Part shown: positions 35,818-45,011 of the stretch, piece by piece | Layout: each line of letters begins with the position of its first letter | Position numbering within the stretch: the stretch's first letter is position 1 | Assembly (NCBI RefSeq): GCF_012349115.1 | Contig: NZ_PQIG01000076.1 | Span: 39,366 to 103,365 of the forward strand | From: Rhizobium ruizarguesonis | GTDB taxonomy: Bacteria; Pseudomonadota; Alphaproteobacteria; Rhizobiales; Rhizobiaceae | Length of the DNA stretch: 64,000 nt | Direction: 5' to 3' | Program-made: the position numbers and the translations under genes | The notes under the pieces: generated by a model | The model's database searches: none | What the model saw: the letters and a program-made list of their open reading frames with translations, nothing else | What the model was told of the DNA's origin: nothing

Positions 35818-36552
35818 ATGCAATCCGGTCTTTATGTTTCTCTGTCGTCGCAGATGGCCCTCGAAAAACGTCTGAACACCATCGCAGACAACATGGCGAA
35901 CGTGAATACGACCGGTTTTCGCGCCACTGAGGTGAAGTTCGACGAGATGGTGGCGAATACCAAGAACAAGCTGAACACCAAGGTCGCCTTCGTTTCCCAG
36001 GGCAACGACTATCTGAACGAGGGAAACGGCGAACTGCAGCACACCGGCAACATGCTCGATTTCGCCATCAAGGGTGATGCCTGGTTTTCGCTCGATACGC
36101 CGGCCGGCCGCGTGTTGACGAGGGATGGCCGCTTCACGATCAAGGAAACCGGCGAACTTGTTTCGATCCGGGGATATCCGGTTCTTGATGCTGGCGGTGC
36201 CCCGATCCAGCTCAACACCAAAGGGGGCGAGCCCGCCGTCGGCACCGACGGCATCATCTATCAGGGCGGTCGCCAGGTCGGCTCCCTCGGCCTGTTTGAG
36301 GCCGATATCAGCAAGGGTTACCTGCGCTACGAAAACAGCGGCATCATGACCACCGACCAGCCGCGCGCCGTCGTCGACCGCTTCAATGTCGGTGTCGAGC
36401 AGGGTTATCTCGAAAACTCCAACGTCAACGCCATGCGTGAGATCACCCAGCTGATCGAAGTCAACCGCGCCTTCGAAAGCGTCTCGTCGCTGATGCGCGA
36501 CAGCGAAGATTCCTTCAAGGAAGCCGTCCAGACACTTGGGGGCAGCCGCTAA
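35818..36552 (+). CDS. flgF: Flagellar proximal rod protein FlgF
   Basis: A 244-residue rod protein of the FlgE/F/G family, with the N-terminal rod motif (SSQMALEKRLNTIADNMANVNTTGF), and C-terminal partner helix (SNVNAMREITQLIEVNRAFES). GGAG lies 9 nt before the ATG at 35818; an in-frame TTG at 35803 is less likely. The product is exported by the flagellar type III system without a cleaved signal. A family-B repeat starts directly after the stop and separates it from fliI. Confidence 0.93.
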   Translation: MQSGLYVSLSSQMALEKRLNTIADNMANVNTTGFRATEVKFDEMVANTKNKLNTKVAFVSQGNDYLNEGNGELQHTGNMLDFAIKGDAWFSLDTPAGRVLTRDGRFTIKETGELVSIRGYPVLDAGGAPIQLNTKGGEPAVGTDGIIYQGGRQVGSLGLFEADISKGYLRYENSGIMTTDQPRAVVDRFNVGVEQGYLENSNVNAMREITQLIEVNRAFESVSSLMRDSEDSFKEAVQTLGGSR

Positions 36553-36656
36553 TGCATGTCGCCCAAAAGTGTCCGGCGGTTTTGGGAGGACGACATGCAC
36601 AAGAACAAAGACCAAAAATACGTTGCATGCAGCAAGCTGCACGCGACGTATCTTAG
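36553..36656 (+). repeat. Dispersed intergenic repeat family B, diverged copy 4
   Basis: TGCATGTCGCCCAAAAGTGT, then CGGCGGTTTTGGGAGGACGACATGC. The second half keeps the layout but not the sequence (ATACGTTGCATGCAGC / GCTGCACGCGACGTAT, again self-complementary). It fills the gap between flgF and fliI and may affect transcript stability. Confidence 0.7.
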
Positions 36657-36671
36657 GGCGAAAGTTGAAGC

Positions 36672-38072
36672 ATGAGCACCACGCTACTGTCTGAGGACGG
36701 CCTTTCCCCGAAGCTGGCGCATCTGGCTGGCCTCGTCGACCGATACGCATCGCCGGAGTTTGCGGTTGCCCATGGCGGTCGCGTGCAGACCATCGCCGCC
36801 GGCCACTACACGGTTCACGGTCTCTCCCGCCATGTTCGTCTCGGCGAGTTCGTGGCCCATAAATCCGCGACCGGCATCCATCTCGGCGAAGTCGTGCGCG
36901 TCGAACCGGAACTGATCTATGTCTGCCCGATCGAACCCGGCGAGCCGATCGGCATCCACGATACCGTGATCCGCAAAGGCGCCTTCCGCATTTCTCCGTC
37001 GGACAGCTGGTGCGGGCGCACCGTCAACTCGCTCGGCGAGCCGATCGACGGGCTGGGTCCGATCACCGAGGGGCTCGATCGCCGCTCGATCTCCAATACC
37101 GCGCCGCCCTCGATGACCCGCAAGCGTGTCGAGACTGGCTTCAAGACCGGCGTGCGCGCGATCGACATCTTCTCGCCGCTCTGCCTCGGGCAGCGCCTCG
37201 GCATCTTCGCCGGCTCCGGTGTTGGCAAGTCGACACTTCTGTCCATGCTCGCCCGCGCCGATGCTTTCGACAAGGTTGTCATTGCGCTCGTCGGCGAACG
37301 CGGCCGCGAGGTGCGCGAATTCATCGAGGATACGCTCGGCAGCAATATGAGGAAGGCGATCGCCGTCGTCGCAACCAGCGATGAGAGCCCGATGCTGCGC
37401 AAGATGGCGCCGCTGACGGCCGTCACCGTCGCCGAACATTTCCGCGACAAGGGCGAGAACGTTCTCTTCATCGTCGACAGTGTCACGCGTTTCGCCCATG
37501 CGATCCGCGAGGTGGCGACCGCCTCCGGCGAGCCGCCGATCGCGCGCGGCTATCCCGCTTCCGTCTTCACCGAGCTGCCGCGCTTGCTGGAACGCGCCGG
37601 CCCCGGCCCCGAGGGCACCGGCACCATCACGGCGATCATCTCGATCCTTGTCGACGGCGACAATCACAACGACCCGATTGCCGATTCGACGCGCGGCATC
37701 CTCGACGGTCATATTGTCCTGCAGCGCAGTCTCGCCGAAGAAGGGCGTTATCCTCCGATCGATCCGCTCGCCTCGATCTCGCGTCTTGCCCGCAAGGCCT
37801 GGACGCCGGATCAGGAAAAGCTGGTGTCGCGGCTGAAGGTGCTGATCCATCGTTTCGAAGAGACGCGCGACCTGCGCATGATCGGCGGTTACCGCCAGGG
37901 TGCCGACCCCGATCTCGACATGGCGATCAAGCAGGTGCCGATCATTTACGACGTTCTGAAACAGTCTCCGGGCGATCGCGACTCGCTCGATGCCTTCGCC
38001 GATCTCGCCGGCGCACTCAAGGCCGCAGCCGGTATGGGCAATCAGGGCGCACCCATTCAGAGGAGAGGCTAG
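36672..38072 (+). CDS. fliI: Flagellum-specific ATPase FliI
   Basis: A 466-residue F1-beta-like ATPase that unloads substrates for the flagellar export gate. The Walker A motif is GIFAGSGVGKSTLLSM (about residue 180), Walker B is VLFIVDSVTRFA and the catalytic Glu is in GERGREVREF. Export ATPases usually have FliH and FliJ as partners; fliH-like sequence is found later in the window (52137-52766). The next gene starts 2 bp after the stop. Confidence 0.97.
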   Translation: MSTTLLSEDGLSPKLAHLAGLVDRYASPEFAVAHGGRVQTIAAGHYTVHGLSRHVRLGEFVAHKSATGIHLGEVVRVEPELIYVCPIEPGEPIGIHDTVIRKGAFRISPSDSWCGRTVNSLGEPIDGLGPITEGLDRRSISNTAPPSMTRKRVETGFKTGVRAIDIFSPLCLGQRLGIFAGSGVGKSTLLSMLARADAFDKVVIALVGERGREVREFIEDTLGSNMRKAIAVVATSDESPMLRKMAPLTAVTVAEHFRDKGENVLFIVDSVTRFAHAIREVATASGEPPIARGYPASVFTELPRLLERAGPGPEGTGTITAIISILVDGDNHNDPIADSTRGILDGHIVLQRSLAEEGRYPPIDPLASISRLARKAWTPDQEKLVSRLKVLIHRFEETRDLRMIGGYRQGADPDLDMAIKQVPIIYDVLKQSPGDRDSLDAFADLAGALKAAAGMGNQGAPIQRRG

Positions 38073-38074
38073 AC

Positions 38075-38617
38075 GTGGCTGAATTCGACGACGAACGCAT
38101 CGCTTCCCTGAAGCAGCGCAGGAAAACCGTCATGCTGGATCGGCTGCTGACCTTCAGCGGCCTGGCGCTCGCCGGCGCCTCCGCTTTTTTCCCCTGGTAC
38201 GTATTCTTCAACGCGGACAAGTTCGGCATCAACGTTGCCACCAGCAGCAATTCGCGCGAACTGCCGGATTGGCCGGCCCGCAACGTCTTCAGCGTCTCGC
38301 CGCTTGCCATGGTCAACAAGAACGAGGGAGACAAGAAGGCCCCGCCGATCGATCCGCTGACGACCGCAACGGTGTCTGATCTCGGCAAGGAGCGCGATGG
38401 CGGCCCCATATTGGAGGAACAGCCCTTCCCCGGGAAGTCTTCTTTTCGCCTGCTGCACGTCTCCAACGGCCGGGCGCTGATCGAGGATCCCTCCGGCATG
38501 TATGTGGTGCGCGTCGGCTCGATCCTGCCCGACGAGAGCCGCCTTGCGACACTCGAGCAGCGCGACGGCAAATGGATGATCGTCACCTCCAAGGGCGAGA
38601 CCTACCAGAACAACTGA
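38075..38617 (+). CDS. Membrane-anchored flagellar-operon protein, unknown function (Orf25-like)
   Basis: A 180-residue protein with one membrane helix at about residues 25-45 (LTFSGLALAGASAFFPWYVFF) and a periplasmic domain. The end (LLHVSNGRALIEDPSGMYVVRVGSILPD, then GKWMIVTSKGETY) forms a beta-rich module. S. meliloti has a corresponding unnamed gene between fliI and flgB. In many bacteria fliJ sits here, but this protein is membrane-bound and not a coiled coil, so it is not FliJ. The beta module resembles those of periplasmic assembly factors only in a general way. Confidence 0.75.
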   Translation: MAEFDDERIASLKQRRKTVMLDRLLTFSGLALAGASAFFPWYVFFNADKFGINVATSSNSRELPDWPARNVFSVSPLAMVNKNEGDKKAPPIDPLTTATVSDLGKERDGGPILEEQPFPGKSSFRLLHVSNGRALIEDPSGMYVVRVGSILPDESRLATLEQRDGKWMIVTSKGETYQNN

Positions 38618-38640
38618 ATCTGTCCGCAAAGCCAGGCAAC

Positions 38641-38680
38641 AGGGGCTCCGCCGCGAACCGGCCGGAGCCCCTGTTCTTTT
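38641..38680 (+). terminator. Intrinsic terminator after the fliI unit
   Basis: AGGGGCTCCG at 38641-38650 pairs with CGGAGCCCCT at 38663-38672, followed by GTTCTTTT. It ends the flgF-fliI-orf transcript before the flgB promoter element. Confidence 0.85.
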
Positions 38681-38736
38681 GATCGCGGCGGCGTTCGCAG
38701 AAAAGCGTCTCGAAGCCTGAATTCCCGTAAGTCCCA

Positions 38737-38757
38737 CGCAAGATTACCGCACTAGGT
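38737..38757 (+). promoter_or_regulatory. CGCAAG-N9-CTA element upstream of flgB
   Basis: CGCAAG at 38737-38742, nine bases, then CTAGGT at 38752-38757. The flgB ATG is 27 bp further, giving a short leader of about 20 nt. It lies directly after the fliI-unit terminator, which fits a genuine promoter for the flgB-fliP operon. Confidence 0.6.
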
Positions 38758-38783
38758 TCGGGACAGTAAAAACGGAGAGTTTC

Positions 38784-39176
38784 ATGCAACCAATCCAACT
38801 TTTCGACTTGGCTTCGCGACAGGCGGAATGGCTGACGATCCGTCAGCAGGTTGTTGCCGGCAACATCGCGAATGCCAATACCCCGAAGTTCCACGCCAAG
38901 GACGTCACGCCCTTTGACGCTGTGCTCGACAAGTCCGACATCGCCATGGCGCGCACCAATCCGGCGCATCTCAGCGGTAACGATTTCAGCAACAGCGGCG
39001 ATATCGACGTCAAGGAGGCCGCACTCGACCAGGAAATCGGCGTCCAGGAATCCGGCAATACGGTCGGTTTGGCCGAGGAGCTTTCCAAGTCGGGCGATAT
39101 CAAGCGCCAGTACGATCTGAACACCTCGCTGGTCAGTTCCTTCAATCGCATGATGTTGATGACCGTCAGAAGGTAA
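38784..39176 (+). CDS. flgB: Flagellar rod protein FlgB
   Basis: A 130-residue proximal rod protein. It has the amphipathic rod motif [22 protein letters not shown] (about residues 14-35) and a C-terminal helix ([19 protein letters not shown]). GGAG lies 8 nt before the ATG. First gene of the flgB-flgC-fliE-flgG-flgA-flgI-motE-flgH-fliL-fliP operon; flgC follows after 4 bp. Confidence 0.95.
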   Translation: MQPIQLFDLASRQAEWLTIRQQVVAGNIANANTPKFHAKDVTPFDAVLDKSDIAMARTNPAHLSGNDFSNSGDIDVKEAALDQEIGVQESGNTVGLAEELSKSGDIKRQYDLNTSLVSSFNRMMLMTVRR

Positions 39177-39180
39177 AGTC

Positions 39181-39597
39181 ATGGATCCGCTTTCAGCAGC
39201 AATGAAAATCGCCGGTTCCGGGCTCGAGGCGCAGTCGACGCGGTTACGCATCGTCTCGGAAAACATCGCCAACGCCCGCTCGACCGGCGACACGCCCGGC
39301 GCCGATCCCTATCGCCGCAAGACGATCACCTTCGGCCAGCAGATGGATCGCACCAACGACGTAGAGACCGTCGGCGTCAAGAAGGTCGGCGTCGACGAAG
39401 GCGATTTCAGCACTGAATTCGATCCCAGCAATCCGGCTGCGGACAAGAAGGGTGTCGTCAAACTGCCGAACGTCAACATCCTGGTCGAGATGGCCGACAT
39501 GCGCGAAGCCAATCGCTCGTATGACGCCAATCTGCAGACCATCAAACAGACCCGCGATCTCATCTCCTCCACGATCGACCTCCTGAAGAGCCAATAA
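39181..39597 (+). CDS. flgC: Flagellar rod protein FlgC
   Basis: A 138-residue proximal rod protein with the family motif [22 protein letters not shown], the acidic central segment and the C-terminal helix [20 protein letters not shown]. It continues the flgB operon and is 3 bp from fliE. Confidence 0.95.
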   Translation: MDPLSAAMKIAGSGLEAQSTRLRIVSENIANARSTGDTPGADPYRRKTITFGQQMDRTNDVETVGVKKVGVDEGDFSTEFDPSNPAADKKGVVKLPNVNILVEMADMREANRSYDANLQTIKQTRDLISSTIDLLKSQ

Positions 39598-39600
39598 TCA

Positions 39601-39942
39601 ATGATCAGCAGCGTCCAGAATGTCAGCAACCTGTCGATGACCCGTGCGCTTGGCGCCGTCGACACCGAAAATTCCGCCTCGTCCTCTGTCGCCACCATGC
39701 CGGGCACCGCAGGTGCGGCCAATGGCATGAGCTTCGCCTCTATCATGGGCAACATGGCGAGCGATGCGGTCAACAGCCTGAAGGGTGCGGAAAGCATGTC
39801 CTTTGCCGGTATCAAGGGCACAGCGACGACGCGTGAAGTCGTCGATTCCATGCTCCAGGCCGAGCAGACGCTGCAGACCGCGATTGCCATCCGCGACAAG
39901 GTCGTCTCGGCCTTTCTCGAAGTCACCAAGATGCAGATGTAA
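39601..39942 (+). CDS. fliE: MS ring-rod junction protein FliE
   Basis: A 113-residue protein that joins the MS ring to the rod. The typical C-terminal motif is VDSMLQAEQTLQTAIAIRDKVVSAFLEVTKMQM. The N-terminal half is Ser/Ala-rich and variable. Size and position in the flgB operon fit FliE. Confidence 0.94.
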   Translation: MISSVQNVSNLSMTRALGAVDTENSASSSVATMPGTAGAANGMSFASIMGNMASDAVNSLKGAESMSFAGIKGTATTREVVDSMLQAEQTLQTAIAIRDKVVSAFLEVTKMQM

Positions 39943-39961
39943 CTGATTTGAGGACGAACAC

Positions 39962-40750
39962 ATGAGAGCGCTCGCCATCGCAGCAACGGGTATGGATGCC
40001 CAGCAGACCAATCTGGAAGTCATCGCGAACAATATCGCGAACATCAATACGACGGGTTTCAAGCGCGCCCGCGCCGAATTCTCGGATCTTCTCTACCAGA
40101 CCGAACGTGCCAAGGGTGTCGCCAACCGCGCCAACCAGGCCGTCGTTCCGGAAGGTGCCAATATCGGCCTCGGCGTCCAGACCTCGGCGGTCCGCAACCT
40201 GCATCTCCAGGGCGAACTGACCCAGACCGGCAACGATCTCGACGTGGCGCTGATCGGCAAGGGCTTCTTCCAGATCCAGTCGACCGACGGTACGACGCTT
40301 TACAGCCGCGCCGGCGCCTTCAACAAGAACGACCAGGGCCAGCTCGTCACCATCGATGGTTATGAGGTCCTTCCCGGCATCACTATTCCGACGGGCTCGA
40401 CCGAGCTGACGATCAGCCGCTCCGGCCAGGTTTCAGCCAAGCTGCCGGGTGCGACGGATGCGACCGTACTCGGTCAGTTGACGCTTGCCGACTTCGTCAA
40501 CGAGGCGGGTCTCCAGCCACTCGGCGACAATCTCTTCCAGGAAACGCCGGCCTCCGGCGAAGCCGTCATCGGCAATCCCGATGAGGAAGGTTTCGCTTAC
40601 ATGAAGCAGGGCTATCTGGAATCTTCGAACGTCGACCCGGTGAAGGAAATCACCGAGCTGATCTCGGCCCAGCGCGCTTACGAAATGAATTCCAAGGTGA
40701 TCACCACCGCTGATGAAATGGCCTCCATCGTCAGCAAGAACCTGAAGTAA
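39962..40750 (+). CDS. flgG: Flagellar distal rod protein FlgG
   Basis: A 262-residue distal rod protein. N-terminal motif [22 protein letters not shown], the FlgG-specific [11 protein letters not shown] and SGQVS regions, and the C-terminal [19 protein letters not shown]. Length is that of enteric FlgG (260). flgA follows after 15 bp. Confidence 0.97.
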   Translation: MRALAIAATGMDAQQTNLEVIANNIANINTTGFKRARAEFSDLLYQTERAKGVANRANQAVVPEGANIGLGVQTSAVRNLHLQGELTQTGNDLDVALIGKGFFQIQSTDGTTLYSRAGAFNKNDQGQLVTIDGYEVLPGITIPTGSTELTISRSGQVSAKLPGATDATVLGQLTLADFVNEAGLQPLGDNLFQETPASGEAVIGNPDEEGFAYMKQGYLESSNVDPVKEITELISAQRAYEMNSKVITTADEMASIVSKNLK

Positions 40751-40765
40751 GGGAAGGGCCGAAAC

Positions 40766-41248
40766 ATGATGTTTTGCCGGGCAGGACACATCTCAGGATG
40801 GGTGGCGGCAGCCACGATCGCAGTCGCGGGCATTATCTTGCCCGCGTCGGCGGATGCCGGCATGGGTTATGCCGTCGTCCCGACCACGATCATCTACCCA
40901 GGCGACACATTGTCGGCCAGCCAGCTCCAGGAGGTCGAGGTCACCAACCCCAACCTCGCCGGCGATTATGCCAAATCCGTTTCGCAGGTCGAAGGTATGG
41001 TTTCCAAGCGCACGCTGTTGCCGGGCCGCACGATCTCGGTCTCGGCCCTGCGCGAGGCCTATACGGTAACCCGTGGCTCTTCGATTCGCCTGGTCTTCTC
41101 GCTCGGCGCGATGACGATTTCCGCCGCCGGCACGCCGCTCGAAGACGGCGCGACCGGGCAGGTCGTCCGCGCCCGCAATATGGATTCCGGCGTCATCGTC
41201 AGCGGCACGGTGCTTGCGGACGGCACGGTCCATGTGAGGGCAAAATGA
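40766..41248 (+). CDS. flgA: P-ring assembly chaperone FlgA
   Basis: A 160-residue periplasmic protein with a signal peptide (helix AAATIAVAGIILPASADAGM, cleavage after about residue 31) and an SAF-type domain (LLPGRTISVSALREAYTVTRGSSIRLVF). It helps FlgI subunits form the P ring. It is shorter than enteric FlgA (about 219), lacking the N-terminal part; short FlgA is common in rhizobia. Overlaps flgI by 4 bp. Confidence 0.93.
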   Translation: MMFCRAGHISGWVAAATIAVAGIILPASADAGMGYAVVPTTIIYPGDTLSASQLQEVEVTNPNLAGDYAKSVSQVEGMVSKRTLLPGRTISVSALREAYTVTRGSSIRLVFSLGAMTISAAGTPLEDGATGQVVRARNMDSGVIVSGTVLADGTVHVRAK

Positions 41249-42366
41249 AATTGTTCTTCCGTTTCGTCACTCTTGTCGCGGTTCTCGCCATGAGTTTGGC
41301 TGATGTCGGGCCCGCCTGGGCGCTGACCTCCCGCATCAAGGACATCGCCTCCCTTCAGGCCGGCCGCGATAACCAGTTGATCGGTTATGGACTCATTGTC
41401 GGCCTCCAGGGGACCGGCGACGGCTTCCGGTCCTCGCCCTTCACTGAACAGTCGATGCGCGCGATGCTGCAGAATCTCGGCATCTCGACGCAGGGCGGCC
41501 AATCCAACGCCAAGAACACGGCGGCCGTGATGGTCACCGCCAACCTGCCCCCTTTCGCAAGCCCCGGCAGCCGTATCGACGTGACGGTGAGCTCGCTCGG
41601 TGATGCGACGTCGCTGCGCGGCGGCACGCTCGTCATGACCTCACTTTCCGGCGCCGACGGCCAAATCTATGCAGTCGCGCAGGGTGCCGCCATCGTTTCC
41701 GGTTTTCAGGCGCAGGGCCAGGCGGCGACCGTGACCGAAGGCGTCACCACTGCCGGCCGCGTGCCCGGCGGTGCGATTATCGAGCGGGAACTGCCGTCCC
41801 GCTTCAAGGACTCTGTCAATCTCGTCCTGCAGCTGCGCAACCCCGACTTCTCGACGGCGATCCGTATCGCCGACATCGTCAACGGTTATGCCTCGGCGCG
41901 CTTCGGCGGCCCGGTTGCCGAAGCCAAGGATTCGCAGGAAGTCGTGATCCAGAAGCCGCGCACGGCCGATCTCACCCGGCTGATGGCCGATATCGAAAAT
42001 CTCATCGTCGAGACCGATACGCCGGCCAAGGTGGTCATCAACGAACGCACTGGAACGATCGTCATCGGCTCGGATGTCCGCGTCTCGCCGGTTGCCGTCA
42101 GCTACGGCACGCTCACGGTTCAGGTCACCGAAACGCCGCAGATCATCCAGCCCGAACCCTTCTCGCAAGGCCGGACTGCCGTCCAGCCGCAGACCGATAT
42201 TGCCGCCGAGCAGACTGGTGGGCGTGTCGCGATCATCGACGGCCCCGACCTCAGGACCCTCGTCGCTGGCCTCAACAATATCGGCGTGAAACCGGATGGC
42301 ATCATCGCCATTCTCCAGGGCATCAAGTCGGCAGGCGCCCTGCAGGCGGAGCTTGTGCTGCAATGA
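41245..42366 (+). CDS. flgI: Flagellar P-ring protein FlgI
   Basis: A 373-residue periplasmic ring subunit. The signal peptide ends at about PAWA, then SRIKDIASLQAGRDNQLIGYG, the family N-terminus. ATG at 41245 overlaps the flgA stop (ATGA) and begins the signal peptide; a longer in-frame upstream extension is a shadow of flgA. It forms the bushing around the rod in the peptidoglycan layer. Confidence 0.97.
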   Translation: MKLFFRFVTLVAVLAMSLADVGPAWALTSRIKDIASLQAGRDNQLIGYGLIVGLQGTGDGFRSSPFTEQSMRAMLQNLGISTQGGQSNAKNTAAVMVTANLPPFASPGSRIDVTVSSLGDATSLRGGTLVMTSLSGADGQIYAVAQGAAIVSGFQAQGQAATVTEGVTTAGRVPGGAIIERELPSRFKDSVNLVLQLRNPDFSTAIRIADIVNGYASARFGGPVAEAKDSQEVVIQKPRTADLTRLMADIENLIVETDTPAKVVINERTGTIVIGSDVRVSPVAVSYGTLTVQVTETPQIIQPEPFSQGRTAVQPQTDIAAEQTGGRVAIIDGPDLRTLVAGLNNIGVKPDGIIAILQGIKSAGALQAELVLQ

Positions 42367-42905
42367 TTGATATCATCAACCGTGACATGACGGTCCTGCA
42401 ACTGCTGCGCCGGTTGGCGCTGCCGGCCGCGGGCCTCGTCCTTCTGTCGATCCCCGGCGCCTTCGCGCAGGAACATGCGCCGGCGGGCGACATCACCTCC
42501 CAGGACGAGATCAAGCAGTTCTGCACCAACATTGCCGATCCCGCCCGCGACCAGCGTTACCTCTTGCAGAAGCAGGAACTGGAAAAGCTTCGCGCCGATA
42601 TTGACGCCCGCATGGCGGAAATGGACAAGCGCAAGACCGAATACCAGGACTGGCTGAAGCGGCGCGATGATTTCCTGAAGCAGGCGGAAGCCGGCCTCAC
42701 CGAGATCTACAGGAAGATGAAACCGGATGCGGCCGCACTTCAGCTGCAGGACATGAAGATCGAGGTGGCCTCCGCCGTGATCATGCGGCTCGGCCCGCGG
42801 CAGTCGAGCCTCATCCTCAACGAGATGGACCCGCAAAAGGCCGCGGTCATCGCCAGCGTCATCGCCAGTGCGTCCGATCCCAATACGTCGAAGGATCCTT
42901 CATGA
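42363..42905 (+). CDS. motE: Periplasmic motility chaperone MotE
   Basis: A 180-residue secreted protein: signal peptide (LLRRLALPAAGLVLLSIPGAFA), then a coiled coil (about residues 60-115, QKQELEKLRADIDARMAEMD) and a C-terminal MgtE-N-like helical part (RLGPRQSSLILNEMDPQKAAVIA). In S. meliloti MotE is a chaperone for the periplasmic motor protein MotC. Its gene overlaps flgI and flgH by 4 bp each. The same layout is also seen in FliG-like and MgtE proteins, hence possible mislabels. Confidence 0.9.
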   Translation: MIDIINRDMTVLQLLRRLALPAAGLVLLSIPGAFAQEHAPAGDITSQDEIKQFCTNIADPARDQRYLLQKQELEKLRADIDARMAEMDKRKTEYQDWLKRRDDFLKQAEAGLTEIYRKMKPDAAALQLQDMKIEVASAVIMRLGPRQSSLILNEMDPQKAAVIASVIASASDPNTSKDPS

Positions 42906-43618
42906 ATATGCGTTTCCCGGCCGCGATCGCCGCCCTCGCAATCCTTGCAGGTTGCCAGTCTCCGACGGCAGTCAGCGAGATCGGCCGTGCGCCCGCCATG
43001 AGCCCGATCGGCAGCGGCCTCGCCTATGGCCAGACCCCGCAGATGGCGCTCTATCCGAAGCAGCCGCGCGCCGTGGCGCAGGGCTATTCGCTGTGGAGCG
43101 ATTCGCAGGCCGCCCTCTTCAAGGACGCGCGCGCGCTCAACGTCGGCGACATCCTGACCGTCGATATCCAGATCAACGACAAGGCCTCCTTCGACAACGA
43201 GACCAACCGCAGCCGCACGAATTCGAGCGGCATGAACTGGGACGTCAACGCCCAGATCTTCGGCTGGACGCCCGAGTCCAAGACCGACCTGACCTATGGT
43301 TCCGACACCAGCACCGACGGCAAGGGCAAGATCGAGCGCACCGACAAGCTCACCCTTCTGGTCGCCGCCGTCGTCACCGGCATTCTCGAAAACGGCAACC
43401 TCGTCATATCGGGCTCGCAGGAAGTCCGGCTGAACCAGGAACTGCGCATCCTGAACGTCGCCGGTATCGTTCGTCCGCAGGACGTCAATGCCGAAAACCA
43501 GATCTCCTATGACAAGATCGCCGAAGCCCGCATCTCCTACGGTGGCCGCGGCCGCCTGATGGAAGTGCAGCAGCCTCCGCGCGGCCAGCAGGCCGTCGAT
43601 CTTTTCTCGCCGCTTTGA
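42902..43618 (+). CDS. flgH: Flagellar L-ring lipoprotein FlgH
   Basis: A 238-residue outer-membrane lipoprotein. The lipobox is LAGC at about residues 17-20 (ALAILAGCQS), and the family's SLWSDSQAALFKDARALNVGDILTVDI and the terminal GRLMEVQQPPRGQQAVDLFSPL are present. It forms the L ring. fliL follows after 12 bp. Confidence 0.97.
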   Translation: MNMRFPAAIAALAILAGCQSPTAVSEIGRAPAMSPIGSGLAYGQTPQMALYPKQPRAVAQGYSLWSDSQAALFKDARALNVGDILTVDIQINDKASFDNETNRSRTNSSGMNWDVNAQIFGWTPESKTDLTYGSDTSTDGKGKIERTDKLTLLVAAVVTGILENGNLVISGSQEVRLNQELRILNVAGIVRPQDVNAENQISYDKIAEARISYGGRGRLMEVQQPPRGQQAVDLFSPL

Positions 43619-43630
43619 GGCTGAACGACG

Positions 43631-44137
43631 ATGGCAGAGCCAGACGCAAGCGCAGGTCAATCGAAGAAGAAATCCGGCTCGCTGATGACGATCATCGGCA
43701 TCGCCGTCCTGACCCTGCTCGGCGCCGGCGGCGGCTGGGCGGTCGGCACGATCGTCGCGCCCAACATCAAGGGCGCCAAGGAGATCGAGCAGGCCAAGGA
43801 TGCCGAGGCCAAGAAGAAGGCCGAGGAAGGTCTGGCGCGCATCTCGACCGAGGCCAACAACGTCGTCCAGCTTGAACCAATCACGTCGAACCTCGCTTAC
43901 CCCTCGGAAAACTGGGTCCGACTCGAAGTCGCGCTGCTGTTCAACGGGCCGCCGGATGTCAAGGTTTCCGAGGATATTCATCAGGATATCCTAGCCTATA
44001 TCAGAACCGTTTCCCTTCAGCAGATCGAGGGGCCGCGCGGCTTTCAATATCTCAAGGATGACATACAGGAACGTGTTGACCTTCGCTCGCAAGGGCGGGT
44101 ATCGAAGGTCATGTTCAGGACATTTGTCATCGAATGA
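43631..44137 (+). CDS. fliL: Flagellar basal body-associated protein FliL
   Basis: A 168-residue membrane protein with one helix (residues 19-40, LMTIIGIAVLTLLGAGGGWAVG) and a periplasmic stomatin-like domain (NWVRLEVALLFNG, then ISTEANN linker). It associates with the stator units. It overlaps fliP by 4 bp. Confidence 0.94.
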   Translation: MAEPDASAGQSKKKSGSLMTIIGIAVLTLLGAGGGWAVGTIVAPNIKGAKEIEQAKDAEAKKKAEEGLARISTEANNVVQLEPITSNLAYPSENWVRLEVALLFNGPPDVKVSEDIHQDILAYIRTVSLQQIEGPRGFQYLKDDIQERVDLRSQGRVSKVMFRTFVIE

Positions 44138-44871
44138 TTCGATTCATAGTTTTCCTTGCCGCCATCATGGCGGTACCGGAACTGGCGGTGGCACAGCAGC
44201 TTCCGACTGACTTGTTGAACGTGCCGGTCGATGGCTCCGTCGCCGCCTGGATCATCCGCACATTCGGCCTGCTAACCATTCTTTCGGTCGCGCCGGGCAT
44301 CCTGATCATGGTGACGAGCTTCCCGCGCTTCATCATCGCCTTCTCGATCCTGCGCTCAGGGATGGGCCTCTCCTCGACGCCTTCCAACATGATCCTTTTG
44401 TCGCTGTCGCTGTTCATGACCTTCTACGTCATGTCGCCGACCTTCGATCAGGCCTGGCAGAACGGCGTGCAGCCGCTGCTTGCCAATCAGATCAACGAGA
44501 CCGAGGCCGTCCAGCGTATCGCCGAACCCTTCCGCACCTTCATGGCGGCGAATACCCGCGACAAGGATCTGGCGCTCTTCGTCGATCTGGCGCGTGAACG
44601 CGGACAGAATATCCAGACGACGGATCCGATCGACTATCGCGTGCTGATCCCGGCCTTCATGATTTCCGAGATTCGCCGCGGCTTCGAGATCGGCTTCCTC
44701 GTCGTGCTGCCATTCCTCGTCATCGACCTCATCGTTGCCACAATCACCATGGCCATGGGCATGATGATGTTGCCGCCGACCTCGATCTCGCTGCCTTTCA
44801 AGATTCTCTTCTTCGTGCTGATCGACGGCTGGAACCTGCTGGTCGGCAGCCTGGTGCGTTCGTTCAACTGA
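44134..44871 (+). CDS. fliP: Flagellar export gate protein FliP
   Basis: A 245-residue export-gate subunit with a cleavable signal peptide (FIVFLAAIMAVPELAVA) and four helices, including the family motifs SFPRFIIAFSILRSGMG and VLPFLVIDLIVATITMAMGMMMLPP. Together with FliQ and FliR it forms the export channel. No fliO is seen before it. It closes the flgB operon and is followed by a terminator. Confidence 0.97.
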   Translation: MIRFIVFLAAIMAVPELAVAQQLPTDLLNVPVDGSVAAWIIRTFGLLTILSVAPGILIMVTSFPRFIIAFSILRSGMGLSSTPSNMILLSLSLFMTFYVMSPTFDQAWQNGVQPLLANQINETEAVQRIAEPFRTFMAANTRDKDLALFVDLARERGQNIQTTDPIDYRVLIPAFMISEIRRGFEIGFLVVLPFLVIDLIVATITMAMGMMMLPPTSISLPFKILFFVLIDGWNLLVGSLVRSFN

Positions 44872-44903
44872 GCGGCTGCCGCCGCTTGATATTGGCCAAT
44901 GAG

Positions 44904-44935
44904 AAACCCGCCGGATCACTCCGGCGGGTTCTTTC
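44904..44935 (+). terminator. Intrinsic terminator after fliP
   Basis: AACCCGCCGG at 44904-44913 pairs with CCGGCGGGTT at 44920-44929, followed by CTTTCATT. It ends the flgB-fliP operon. Confidence 0.85.
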
Positions 44936-44940
44936 ATTAT

Positions 44941-45000
44941 GCACAATTCAAAGTGCTACAGCGTCCTTTACCCGTCTGAAAGACGCGCGACGCTGTCGCG
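44941..45000 (-). repeat. RIME-type intergenic repeat, reverse orientation
   Basis: GCACAATTCAAAGTGCTACA, then GCGTCCTTTACCCGTCTGAA and AGACGCGCGACGCTG, the reverse complement of the layout at 10231 and 10371. It sits between the fliP terminator and the convergent glycosyltransferase gene. Confidence 0.75.
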
Positions 45001-45011
45001 GTCGAAAAGCC

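Noticed and set aside
38075..38617. fliJ after fliI
   Set aside because: The protein has a membrane helix and a beta-rich domain, not a coiled coil of FliJ type.
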